A stretch of 5,923 nt of DNA from Bacteroidota bacterium (GTDB taxonomy: Bacteria; Bacteroidota; Ignavibacteria; Ignavibacteriales; Ignavibacteriaceae), in the NCBI GenBank assembly GCA_021790055.1, contig JAJYIL010000211.1:1-5923 (forward strand), in the 5' to 3' direction. This document shows, piece after piece, positions 1-5,693 of this stretch. Under the pieces are notes generated by a model. The model did no database searches. It saw nothing but the letters and a program-made list of their open reading frames with translations, and was not told the DNA's origin. Position 1 is the first letter of the stretch; each line of letters opens with the position of its first letter. A program made the translations under genes and the position numbers.

Positions 1-1097
1 GTTGAGGCTGATAGTAGTATGAAGCTGACAAAGTATGCAAGAAAATTTTTTAGGATTGGAAGAGTATCCTTTTTGTAGACACCGGAAAAAGAAGCAACAA
101 CAATATGCAGCAAGGCAGGTGCTGTAAAAATTACCGGGTAGCTGAATGAAGGAAAGCCTTGCCAATGACCGAAGTGAGCATAAACTTTATTTGCAATCAA
201 CAGTGACAAATCAAAAGAAATAAAATCCAACAATATTGAAAGCAGCACCAGCCTGAGCCTTCCGAGAAATGCAAATGATTTTCTGAAAGTAATTGCCAGC
301 CGAAGAATAATTTCAACTAAGAAAGAACTTGAAAGATGCTTCTTGACGAAGAGATTCATCGCGTCGTAAAAAATCTTCGTCTCGTCAAAGCTGCTTCGCC
401 TGGTGCTCTCACCTTTGTAATGGATTATCTGCGTGTTGTGAACGTAATAAACTTTGTAACCGCCTTTTTGTACGCGATAGCATAAATCAAGGTCTTCGCC
501 GTACATAAAAAATTGTTCGTCCAGCCCGCCGATTTTTTCAAAGACATCTCTCTTCAGCATCATGAAAGAGCCGGATATTGCGTCAACTTCGTAAGTTTGA
601 TTCTCATCGAGGTATGTAAGATTGTACCGCGCAAAAATTTTACTTTTAGGAAAGATTGTGCTTAATCCTGTCACTTTGCAAAATGACGTCCACGGTCCCG
701 GGAAACTTCGTCTGCAGGCTAATTGAATAGTTCCGTCGGGATTTAGAATTTTACACCCTGCCATACCGGCTTCCGGCGTTGATTCAAAGAACTCAATCAT
801 TTTATGAAGAGTATCCTCGCGAAGCAGTGTATCCGGATTTAGAAGTAGAATGTATTTCCCTTTTGCTTCAGCTAAACCCTGGTTGTTTGCCTTGCTGAAG
901 CCAAGATTCTTTTTATTCGATATAAGCCGAATTTCAGAAAATTTTTCTTTAAGAAGCTCAATGCTGCCGTCATCGGATGCATTATCAATGACAATTACTT
1001 CGTAGCTTAAGCCTTCGGCAGATTTAGAAATTGAATGCAGAAGATTCTGAAGAAACTCTTTAACGTTATAGTTAACTATTATGATGGATATGTCCAA
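1..1097 (-). CDS. Family 2 glycosyltransferase (WbbL/RfbF rhamnosyltransferase-like) fused to a membrane domain; 3' end outside window
   Basis: Reads without a stop from a TTG at 1097 to the window edge (365 complete codons). An in-frame TAA directly precedes the TTG, and an AGGA Shine-Dalgarno at 1104-1107 lies 6 nt upstream, so TTG is the only reasonable start. Residues 1-275 are a GT-A family 2 domain: SIIIVNYN at the N-terminus, DNASDDGS at 38-45, NNQG in the acceptor region, LLLNPD ending at 89, SGSFMML, then FFMYGEDLDLCYR with the likely catalytic ED at 201-202. This order is typical of dTDP-rhamnosyltransferases of the WbbL/RfbF kind, although the donor sugar cannot be read from sequence. 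From about residue 280 the chain becomes hydrophobic, with DFIS at 291-294 and GVY at 339-341, resembling the N-terminal transmembrane bundle of polyprenyl-phosphate sugar transferases or CapD-like proteins. What follows that bundle lies off the window. Presumably acts at the cytoplasmic face of the inner membrane. Confidence 0.85.
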   Translation of the reverse strand, partial: MDISIIIVNYNVKEFLQNLLHSISKSAEGLSYEVIVIDNASDDGSIELLKEKFSEIRLISNKKNLGFSKANNQGLAEAKGKYILLLNPDTLLREDTLHKMIEFFESTPEAGMAGCKILNPDGTIQLACRRSFPGPWTSFCKVTGLSTIFPKSKIFARYNLTYLDENQTYEVDAISGSFMMLKRDVFEKIGGLDEQFFMYGEDLDLCYRVQKGGYKVYYVHNTQIIHYKGESTRRSSFDETKIFYDAMNLFVKKHLSSSFLVEIILRLAITFRKSFAFLGRLRLVLLSILLDFISFDLSLLIANKVYAHFGHWQGFPSFSYPVIFTAPALLHIVVASFSGVYKKDTLPILKNFLAYFVSFILLSAS

Positions 1098-1100
1098 TTA

Positions 1101-1107
1101 CTTTCCT
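1101..1107 (-). promoter_or_regulatory. Shine-Dalgarno deciding the TTG start at 1097
   Basis: The minus strand reads AGGAAAG and then TAA TTG. AGGA ends 6 nt before the TTG at 1097, and the intervening TAA is in frame with the glycosyltransferase, so no upstream start is possible. The site lies just after the toxin's stop codon, so the two genes are about 23 nt apart and probably share a transcript. Confidence 0.65.
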
Positions 1108-1120
1108 AATATCCTTTATA

Positions 1121-1351
1121 TTAATCGTGAGTTCCAATCCAAATCCAGATAAAATCTTCACCGTCTTTAAAAGCAACTGCTCTATTTTTCATATCTACGC
1201 GAACAGACCAGAATTTGCCTACTTCCTTGAAATGCAACGATTGTTGAGAAGGATTAGTTTTTAATAGTTCAAAATTCTTTCTAACTATATTTTGGACTTC
1301 ATCCGGCAGACTGTAAGAATATTTCCAAAATCGGTGGTTTGTTCTATGCAT
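1121..1351 (-). CDS. RelE/ParE-superfamily toxin of a type II toxin-antitoxin module, C-terminus probably shortened
   Basis: 76 residues, ATG start immediately after the antitoxin's TAA stop (zero spacing), which indicates translational coupling. The sequence fits the small RelE/ParE-fold family often annotated as plasmid-stabilisation or RelE/ParE toxin: FW near residue 8, LPDEVQ at 15-20, NFELLKTNP at 26-34, SLHFKEVGKFWSVRV at 38-52, NRAVA at 56-60 and WIWIGTHD at the end. This gives two helices followed by a beta sheet with the conserved WSVRV and GTH strands. Relatives I recall continue past GTH with E-Y-D/E and several more residues. Here the codon after GTHD is TAA, and reading through it gives Y-K-G-Y before a TAG, so the stop may be a GAA-to-TAA change. 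Members of this superfamily are mRNA interferases or gyrase poisons; which activity applies here, and whether the shortened protein is active, is not known. Confidence 0.75.
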   Translation of the reverse strand: MHRTNHRFWKYSYSLPDEVQNIVRKNFELLKTNPSQQSLHFKEVGKFWSVRVDMKNRAVAFKDGEDFIWIWIGTHD

Positions 1352-1551
1352 TTATAATTCTCGAAGCCTGCCGTTTTTTTTCTCTTCCAGTGCTTCGATA
1401 ATCAGAAAGTCAAGCTTTCCGGATTTCGAATCTTCTTCAATTTCTTCGTCCCATTTTTGCCAGTCATTTTCTGAGAACCATTTTCTTAATTTAGCATAAT
1501 CTTTTTTGGCAGTGCTTTAATTGCTGCTTTTATTTCTTCAACTCCCGACAA
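1352..1551 (-). pseudogene. Antitoxin partner, reading frame broken by a -1 shift at an A AAA AAG heptamer
   Basis: Starts at TTG 1551, preceded by AAGGAG at 1558-1563 with a 6-nt spacer; an in-frame TAA at 1569-1567 rules out an earlier start. The zero frame encodes 17 antitoxin-like residues (SGVEEIKAAIKALPKK after the initiator), then I-M-L-N and a TAA at 1486-1488, giving a 21-residue peptide. The -1 frame continues seamlessly for 49 codons: DYAKLRKWF, then ENDWQKWDEEIEED, SGKLD, EALEEKKNGRLREL, and a TAA abutting the toxin ATG. The joined 66-residue protein matches in length and pattern a recurring antitoxin type found upstream of this toxin family (a Y-x-x-L-R-x-W-F segment, then W-D-x-x-I-E-x-D and G-K-L-D). 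Either one A is missing from an A7 run (a true pseudogene or a sequence error), or the gene is expressed by programmed -1 frameshifting. Zero-frame codons are CCA AAA AAG, exactly the phase a slippery site needs. Confidence 0.7.
1501..1507 (-). other. Candidate -1 slippery heptamer A AAA AAG in the antitoxin
   Basis: On the minus strand six A residues and a G are phased as A AAA AAG in the antitoxin's zero frame. This heptamer is the best-known bacterial -1 slippery sequence (dnaX and several insertion sequences). A slip here leads directly into the frame encoding the rest of the antitoxin. I see no strong downstream hairpin and no SD-like stimulator 10-14 nt upstream, which weakens the programmed-frameshift reading. 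Confidence 0.4.
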
Positions 1552-1557
1552 ATAAAA

Positions 1558-1563
1558 CTCCTT
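1558..1563 (-). promoter_or_regulatory. Shine-Dalgarno AAGGAG of the antitoxin
   Basis: A perfect AAGGAG sits 6 nt before TTG 1551. It supports translation start at this TTG and indicates that the antitoxin is, or recently was, a translated gene with its own entry site. Confidence 0.7.
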
Positions 1564-1628
1564 GCTTTACTTCATAAACAATTTAAAAAAATAGAAGAAA
1601 ATAAAAAAGGTCTCATTCAACTACACTC

Positions 1629-2351
1629 TTACTGAAGTCCAAATATGCTTCGCAATCTCAGCTTCCAAACCATAAACACTGCCTCTCGGACAATCTTTTT
1701 CGACATCTTCGACTGCCCCATTGTTCTGTCAATAAAGATAATGGGAATCTCACCAATCTTAAAGCCCTGCTTCCATGCTTTGTATGTCATTTCAATCTGG
1801 AAAGCATAGCCGTTGGATTTTACTTTATCGAGGTTGATAGATTCCAGTACTCTTCTTCTGAAACATTTGAAGCCGCCGGTTGCGTCTTTAATCGGCATAC
1901 CGGTTACTATCCGTGTATAAATATTAGCAAAATAACTAAGCAGCAACCTGCGAATAGGCCAGTTAACTACATTTACTCCTTTAACATACCGGCTTCCCAA
2001 AACCAGGTCATAATTTTTTATTGCCCGCAAAAAACTCTTTAACTCTTTCGGATCATGTGAATAATCGGCATCCATTTCAAAAATAAAGTCGTAATCATTC
2101 TGCAATGCGAATTTGAAGCCTGCAACATAAGCTGTACCTAAGCCGTTTTTCTTTTCTCTCTTAATCAGCTTTACTCTTTCATTTGTCTTGCCAAGCTCTT
2201 CCACAAAATTACCGGTGCCGTCAGGAGAATTATCGTCAACGATTAAGATGTCAAGATTGTTTTTGAACCTGCCTAAAAGGTCCGGAATAATCAACTGGAT
2301 GTTTTCCATCTCGTTGTAAGTCGGAATAATTACTAAAGATTTTTCAGGCAT
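1629..2351 (-). CDS. Polyprenol-phosphate sugar synthase, DPM1-like family 2 glycosyltransferase
   Basis: 240 residues, ATG start with AAGGAG four nt upstream. It transfers a hexose (mannose or glucose; not decidable here) from a nucleotide sugar to polyprenyl phosphate, giving a lipid-monophosphate donor for glycosyltransfer across the membrane. The GT-A fold motifs are in order: IIPTYNE at 8-14, VDDNSPDGTG at 38-47, GLGTAY at 70-75, the DXD-type metal site MDADYSHD at 93-100, LGSRYVKG at 118-125, DATGGFKCFRR at 156-166 and RTMGQSKMS at 209-217. The length and lack of C-terminal membrane helices match the compact DPM1-type enzyme rather than long DPMS proteins with GtrA-like domains, so it is likely peripheral to the inner membrane. 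It lies 214 nt downstream of the sugar-phosphate transferase gene, and the toxin-antitoxin module follows it. No GtrA-like flippase or GT-C acceptor enzyme is in the window. Confidence 0.88.
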   Translation of the reverse strand: MPEKSLVIIPTYNEMENIQLIIPDLLGRFKNNLDILIVDDNSPDGTGNFVEELGKTNERVKLIKREKKNGLGTAYVAGFKFALQNDYDFIFEMDADYSHDPKELKSFLRAIKNYDLVLGSRYVKGVNVVNWPIRRLLLSYFANIYTRIVTGMPIKDATGGFKCFRRRVLESINLDKVKSNGYAFQIEMTYKAWKQGFKIGEIPIIFIDRTMGQSKMSKKIVREAVFMVWKLRLRSIFGLQ

Positions 2352-2372
2352 TTAACTCCTTTTCTGAACATA

Positions 2373-2406
2373 GTGCAAAGGGCAAAGTGCCAAAAGCCCC
2401 CAGCAC
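2373..2406 (-). other. Possible leader hairpin upstream of the DPM1-like gene
   Basis: In the minus-strand transcript GUGC (2406-2403) pairs with GCAC (2376-2373) and GGGC (2399-2396) with GCCC (2383-2380). Between these lie two possible G-U pairs and one U-U mismatch, closing a 12-nt loop. It would sit about 13 nt upstream of the AAGGAG of the DPM1-like gene. The same bases form a degenerate TGCAAAG/GGCAAAG/TGCCAAAAG repeat on the plus strand, so the fold may be incidental. Confidence 0.25.
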
Positions 2407-2448
2407 ATCGTTAATTGATATAATTATTTTCATATTGATTTTTCATTA

Positions 2449-2514
2449 CACAGAGTTACACAAAGAAAGCACAGAGGACCACAAAGTTTTTCCTCTGTGG
2501 TACTTTGTGTAACT
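2449..2514. repeat. Phased CACARAG inverted repeat in an intergenic spacer
   Basis: Plus-strand CACAGAG or CACAAAG units start at 2449, 2459, 2470 and 2480, alternating G and A at the fifth position and spaced 10-11 bp. The complements CTCTGTG and CTTTGTG start at 2493 and 2503. The whole forms a strong palindrome: AGTTACACAAAG (2454-2465) pairs with CTTTGTGTAACT (2503-2514), and CACAGAGGA (2470-2478) with TCCTCTGTG (2491-2499), leaving a small 4/3-nt internal loop and a 12-nt apical loop. No U tract follows on either strand, so it is not a standard intrinsic terminator. Similar CACAGAG-rich intergenic repeats recur in many bacterial genomes, and this looks like one copy of a dispersed element. 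It separates the sugar-phosphate transferase from the DPM1-like gene. Confidence 0.8.
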
Positions 2515-2565
2515 AAAATATTTTAGAATACTCGAACAAATTCTTCTATTTTTAATTTATACTTA

Positions 2566-3969
2566 TCAGTCGTAATGACCTTTCCCCAGCAGCACAATAA
2601 ACACCGTCCTGAACAAAATCTTGAAATCCATTCTCAACGACATATTCTCGATGTAGAACAAATCGTATCTCAGCTTCACCTTAACATCTTCAATGGATTC
2701 ATCATACTTATGCTTTACCTGCGCCCAGCCGGTTATGCCCGGACGAACTTTTAATCTCCGCTTATAATATGGAATTTCAGTAGCAAGCTTCTCGACAAAA
2801 TACGGTCGCTCCGGTCTTGGACCGACAATGCTCATCTCTCCCTTCAGTACATTTATCATCTGCGGGATCTCGTCAATCCTTACTTTACGAATTATTCTTC
2901 CAACTCTGGTAATTCTCGGATAATCCTTCTGAGACCAAACCGGTCCGGTTAATTTCTCCGCATCTTTTCTCATCGAACGGAATTTTATCATCTTAAATAT
3001 CTTTCCGTCAATACCGCATCTTTCCTGTGTGAAAAATACTGGTCCGACGCTGTCTAATTTAATCGCAGCCGCAGTAATTAAGGTAAAAGGAAGAGTTATT
3101 AATAATATTACAAAAGATACCAGAACATCGATAAGCCTCTTCAATCTTTTTTCCCACTCCGGCATTAATTGAGGCATAATATCGATTAGCGGAATGCCGT
3201 ATATCTGCGAAGTTTTTGCCTGTCCGCTTAAAATCTCATAAAGATCGGGAACAATTTTTAAACCTACATTTTTGGTTTCGCACTTTGCAATAATTTCCAC
3301 TAAAGAATCACGCTCATCTTTTTCCAGGGCAATAACCACTTCCTTCGCGTTATAATTGTCAATATCATTTGTAAGATTATCAATAGAATCAACGACCTTC
3401 ACTCCTTCGTATTCATCGAAAACTTTTGAGCCGTTTACCGGGATAAAAGCCGCTACATCCAGCCCGAGCGCAGGATGCTGCTTAATCTGGTTCATAACTT
3501 CTTTTGCCTTTTCATTAAAGCCGATTATCAAAGCATTCTTCCTGCCGATTCCTTTTATTAAAAGCTTTCGCTGGAAGCTTCTGACGAATAGCCTGCCCGC
3601 ACCGGTTAAAAACAAAAACAATCCCCAATAAATAAATAGTAAAATTCTTGTTGCCGAGCCGACGCCGTTGATATAATCGTCAATAAAAATTAAGAAGAAT
3701 AAAACAAAAATCCCGACAAATGATGCTTTGAACAATGTAGAAAGCTCATCAAGCCTTGAAGCGGCAAACCAGGTTCTATACATTCCGACGAAAGTAAAAA
3801 TAACAAGCCAGTAAAAATAAATTACAAACATCGGCAGGTAGAATTCGGGTCTGCCGAGCACTTCAAACCATCCGGATGTTACCCTTAACTGGTAGTAAGT
3901 CATCCAGGCTAAGTTGATGGAGATGAAATCTACAGCAAGTATAAGTAATTTTTCAAGCTTCTTATTCAA
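2566..3969 (-). CDS. Polyprenyl-phosphate sugar-1-phosphate transferase (initiating exopolysaccharide sugar transferase)
   Basis: 467 residues, the usual size for this family (WbaP/CpsE/EpsL-like, with an N-terminal membrane bundle). It transfers a sugar-1-phosphate from a UDP-sugar to undecaprenyl phosphate, the first step of repeat-unit synthesis at the inner membrane. Four hydrophobic segments lie at about 8-28, 43-65, 82-97 and 108-124. A Rossmann-like CoA-binding-3 domain spans about 145-245 (ALIIGFNEKA at its start). The catalytic domain begins near KRLIDV (277-282) with a membrane helix containing LP at 293-294, then TQERCG 314-319, KFRSM 329-333, the catalytic pair in RIDEIPQ (D366, E367), IVGPRPERP 381-389 and RPGITGWAQVKHKYD 409-423. 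The start is TTG at 3969; an in-frame TAA two codons earlier excludes an ATG upstream, and no Shine-Dalgarno is visible. The preceding gene stops 17 nt upstream, so expression may depend on read-on translation. The sugar (glucose, galactose or an N-acetylhexosamine) cannot be assigned. Confidence 0.92.
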   Translation of the reverse strand: MNKKLEKLLILAVDFISINLAWMTYYQLRVTSGWFEVLGRPEFYLPMFVIYFYWLVIFTFVGMYRTWFAASRLDELSTLFKASFVGIFVLFFLIFIDDYINGVGSATRILLFIYWGLFLFLTGAGRLFVRSFQRKLLIKGIGRKNALIIGFNEKAKEVMNQIKQHPALGLDVAAFIPVNGSKVFDEYEGVKVVDSIDNLTNDIDNYNAKEVVIALEKDERDSLVEIIAKCETKNVGLKIVPDLYEILSGQAKTSQIYGIPLIDIMPQLMPEWEKRLKRLIDVLVSFVILLITLPFTLITAAAIKLDSVGPVFFTQERCGIDGKIFKMIKFRSMRKDAEKLTGPVWSQKDYPRITRVGRIIRKVRIDEIPQMINVLKGEMSIVGPRPERPYFVEKLATEIPYYKRRLKVRPGITGWAQVKHKYDESIEDVKVKLRYDLFYIENMSLRMDFKILFRTVFIVLLGKGHYD

Positions 3970-3986
3970 AATTTAATCTGAATTTT

Positions 3987-4823
3987 TTATAAGTAATTTC
4001 TTTTAATGAAAAATAAAAAATTCTGTACTCTTTTTTTAATAAACAAAGGCAAAAAGGAAAATAAGTACTGCATAAAATTTATTACGTATGCTTTCCTGTA
4101 ATTTGGATATTCATTCCGGTAATCTTTAATATACTGAAGAATAATTTTTGCAGTTAGCTTCTGATTTTCGGTTGAACGGTTTTGCCCGGCATTCATATAC
4201 AATGAAAAATATTCTTTATAATTAAATAATTTCCCGTACCTCCCCAACCTCAGCCATAATTCCCAATCTTCAACAAATCTGGCTTTTTTATAACCGCCTG
4301 CTTCTATTGCAGTATCTCTTCGAAATAAGACTGTATTATGCCAAAATGGATTTGCGTAAAGAGCATGATTTCTTATTTCAAAGTCTTTTTCTCTTTTGAA
4401 AAATTTATATATCTCTTTCCGGTTTCCGTCAACCATTATTGCCCCACCGCCGACGATAACATACTCCTTATTTTCTTCTAAAAAATTTACCTGCTTCTTT
4501 AGCTTATCTGGGTCGCACCACTCGTCGTCGTCGTCCAGCCTGGCAATATATTTTCCTTTAGAAATATCAATTCCATAATTAAGGTAGCTGGCGATTCCGA
4601 TTTTGTAATCCTTTTCAACATTGTAATATTTTATTCTTTTATCTCTGCGGGTATATTCTTCTACAACTTCTTTTGTATTATCGGCAGATTCATTATCAAT
4701 TACAAGTAGCTCCCAATTTGTATAGCTTTGTTCAAGTATACTGGCGATAGCTAGTGATATCATTTTTGCCCGGTTATACGTCGGCATTAAAATACTTACA
4801 AGCGGTTTTGAGTTATCTTCCAT
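3987..4823 (-). CDS. Family 2 glycosyltransferase (GT-A fold, SpsA/WcaA-like)
   Basis: 278 residues with an ATG start. The canonical GT2 signature is complete: SILMPTYNR at 10-18 for nucleotide binding, LVIDNESADNT at 40-50, GIDISKGKYIARLDDDDEW at 84-102 with the metal-binding aspartates at 97-100, and a late VEDWELWLRLGRYG at 184-197 carrying the likely catalytic ED at 185-186. The C-terminal 50 residues are basic and aromatic with a hydrophobic stretch (about 249-263) that may lie against the membrane. It most likely adds one sugar to the lipid-linked repeat unit; donor and acceptor are unknown. It lies 45 nt after the deacetylase stop and 17 nt before the sugar-phosphate transferase start, so it reads as part of the same operon. 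The 45-nt gap is very AT-rich and no convincing Shine-Dalgarno is seen close to the ATG. Confidence 0.9.
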   Translation of the reverse strand: MEDNSKPLVSILMPTYNRAKMISLAIASILEQSYTNWELLVIDNESADNTKEVVEEYTRRDKRIKYYNVEKDYKIGIASYLNYGIDISKGKYIARLDDDDEWCDPDKLKKQVNFLEENKEYVIVGGGAIMVDGNRKEIYKFFKREKDFEIRNHALYANPFWHNTVLFRRDTAIEAGGYKKARFVEDWELWLRLGRYGKLFNYKEYFSLYMNAGQNRSTENQKLTAKIILQYIKDYRNEYPNYRKAYVINFMQYLFSFLPLFIKKRVQNFLFFIKRNYL

Positions 4824-4868
4824 TTAATTAAAATAGGCTTTTAAATTAGATCCTATAAGAATAACAAT

Positions 4869-5693
4869 TTAAATAGAAATTGCGTCCTTTATCCTGTAAA
4901 AATTGAAATCCTTAAGAAGTCTTTTAAATTTACTTTCTGTTGTCTTTAAATTCGTATAGTGTCTCAATTTATAGTTCAACTTAATATTATTCACTTTAGG
5001 CTGTCCCGGGTCAAACTCCCAGGGATGAATATAAAAGATATAAAGCCCTTTCTGTTCGGTAATTTTTTCAATTCCTCTTTTAAAAAGCTCATAGGGAATA
5101 AGTCTAAAATATAAGCCTCCTGCCCAGGGAACCTTTAAGCCTCCAATATCCAGATAGGACAACATCACTTGGTAGAAGCCATTTTGAAGCTCGAAAATGG
5201 ATTTATTTGGTATGGTTACTTTTTTCAACTTCCCGTACCTGCTATGCCCGACAATCGGAAAAAGGCTTGAGTCGTATTTAAATCCCAATGAAATTAAAAT
5301 TTCAATTGACCAATCGGTAATTGAAAAATTAGGAGCCCTGTAACCTATTACTTCTTCTCCTATTAAATTTTCAAGTATATTTTTTGTTAAAGAAACATCT
5401 TGCCTAAACTTATCATTCGTAAGATGAGTTACCAGGTCATGTCCATACCCGTGGCAAGCGATTTCATGACCCTCATTATGTATCTTTTTTATAACTAAAG
5501 GATGTCTTTCTGCAATCCATCCCAAAATAAAAAAGGTTGCCTTAGTGTTTCGCTGGTCTAAAAGCTCAAGGATCAAATCAATATTTCTTTCAACTCTTGA
5601 AGTTTTTTTATCCCACGATTCCTTATCAATTGCCTGCTTCAAATTTTCTACTTGAAACCAATCCTCAACATCCACGCTTAAAAGGCATTTCAT
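4869..5693 (-). CDS. NodB-family polysaccharide deacetylase with DUF3473-type C-terminus (exosortase/PEP-CTERM-locus type)
   Basis: 274 residues. It removes N- or O-acetyl groups from a polysaccharide or its precursor. The N-terminal SVDVEDWF (6-13) supplies the motif-1 aspartates, HGYGHDL (81-87) the two metal-binding histidines of the H-x-x-x-H motif, and GYRAPNFSI (117-125) motif 3. KATFFILGWIAERHP at 51-65 is highly typical of the group. The C-terminal YIHPWEFDPGQP (221-232) and LRHYTNL (243-249) match the DUF3473 extension seen in deacetylases of XrtA/PEP-CTERM exopolysaccharide loci. No signal peptide is present, so a cytoplasmic or membrane-face site is likely. Its ATG overlaps the formyltransferase stop as ATGA, and only a weak AAGG lies further upstream, which suggests coupled translation. 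No exosortase or PEP-CTERM gene lies in the window, so the link to that system comes from family resemblance only. Confidence 0.9.
   Translation of the reverse strand: MKCLLSVDVEDWFQVENLKQAIDKESWDKKTSRVERNIDLILELLDQRNTKATFFILGWIAERHPLVIKKIHNEGHEIACHGYGHDLVTHLTNDKFRQDVSLTKNILENLIGEEVIGYRAPNFSITDWSIEILISLGFKYDSSLFPIVGHSRYGKLKKVTIPNKSIFELQNGFYQVMLSYLDIGGLKVPWAGGLYFRLIPYELFKRGIEKITEQKGLYIFYIHPWEFDPGQPKVNNIKLNYKLRHYTNLKTTESKFKRLLKDFNFYRIKDAISI

Noticed and set aside
1585..1610. Intrinsic terminator after the DPM1-like gene
   Set aside because: There are U-rich tracts on the minus strand but no GC-rich hairpin precedes them; this is probably just AT-rich spacer.
2374..2396. CRISPR-like short repeats (TGCAAAG/GGCAAAG/TGCCAAAAG)
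   Set aside because: Units are 7-9 nt, degenerate and without spacers; there are no cas genes.
2454..2514. Intrinsic terminator
   Set aside because: The stem is strong but neither strand has a U tract after it; it is better described as a palindromic repeat.
3356..3631. Plus-strand open frame of 91 codons
   Set aside because: It lies entirely antisense to the well-supported sugar-phosphate transferase, has low-complexity composition and matches no family I recognise.
4523..4535. CGT trinucleotide tract, possible microsatellite
   Set aside because: It encodes the conserved aspartates of the glycosyltransferase metal site, so it is explained by protein function.
4396..4578. Plus-strand open frame of 60 codons, rich in Ser/Phe
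   Set aside because: Antisense to the GT2 catalytic region; the serine run is simply the complement of the aspartate codons.
4833..4856. Small hairpin (ATAGG/CCTAT) before the GT2 ATG at 4823
   Set aside because: Only a 5-bp stem with a 14-nt loop; expected by chance in AT-rich DNA.
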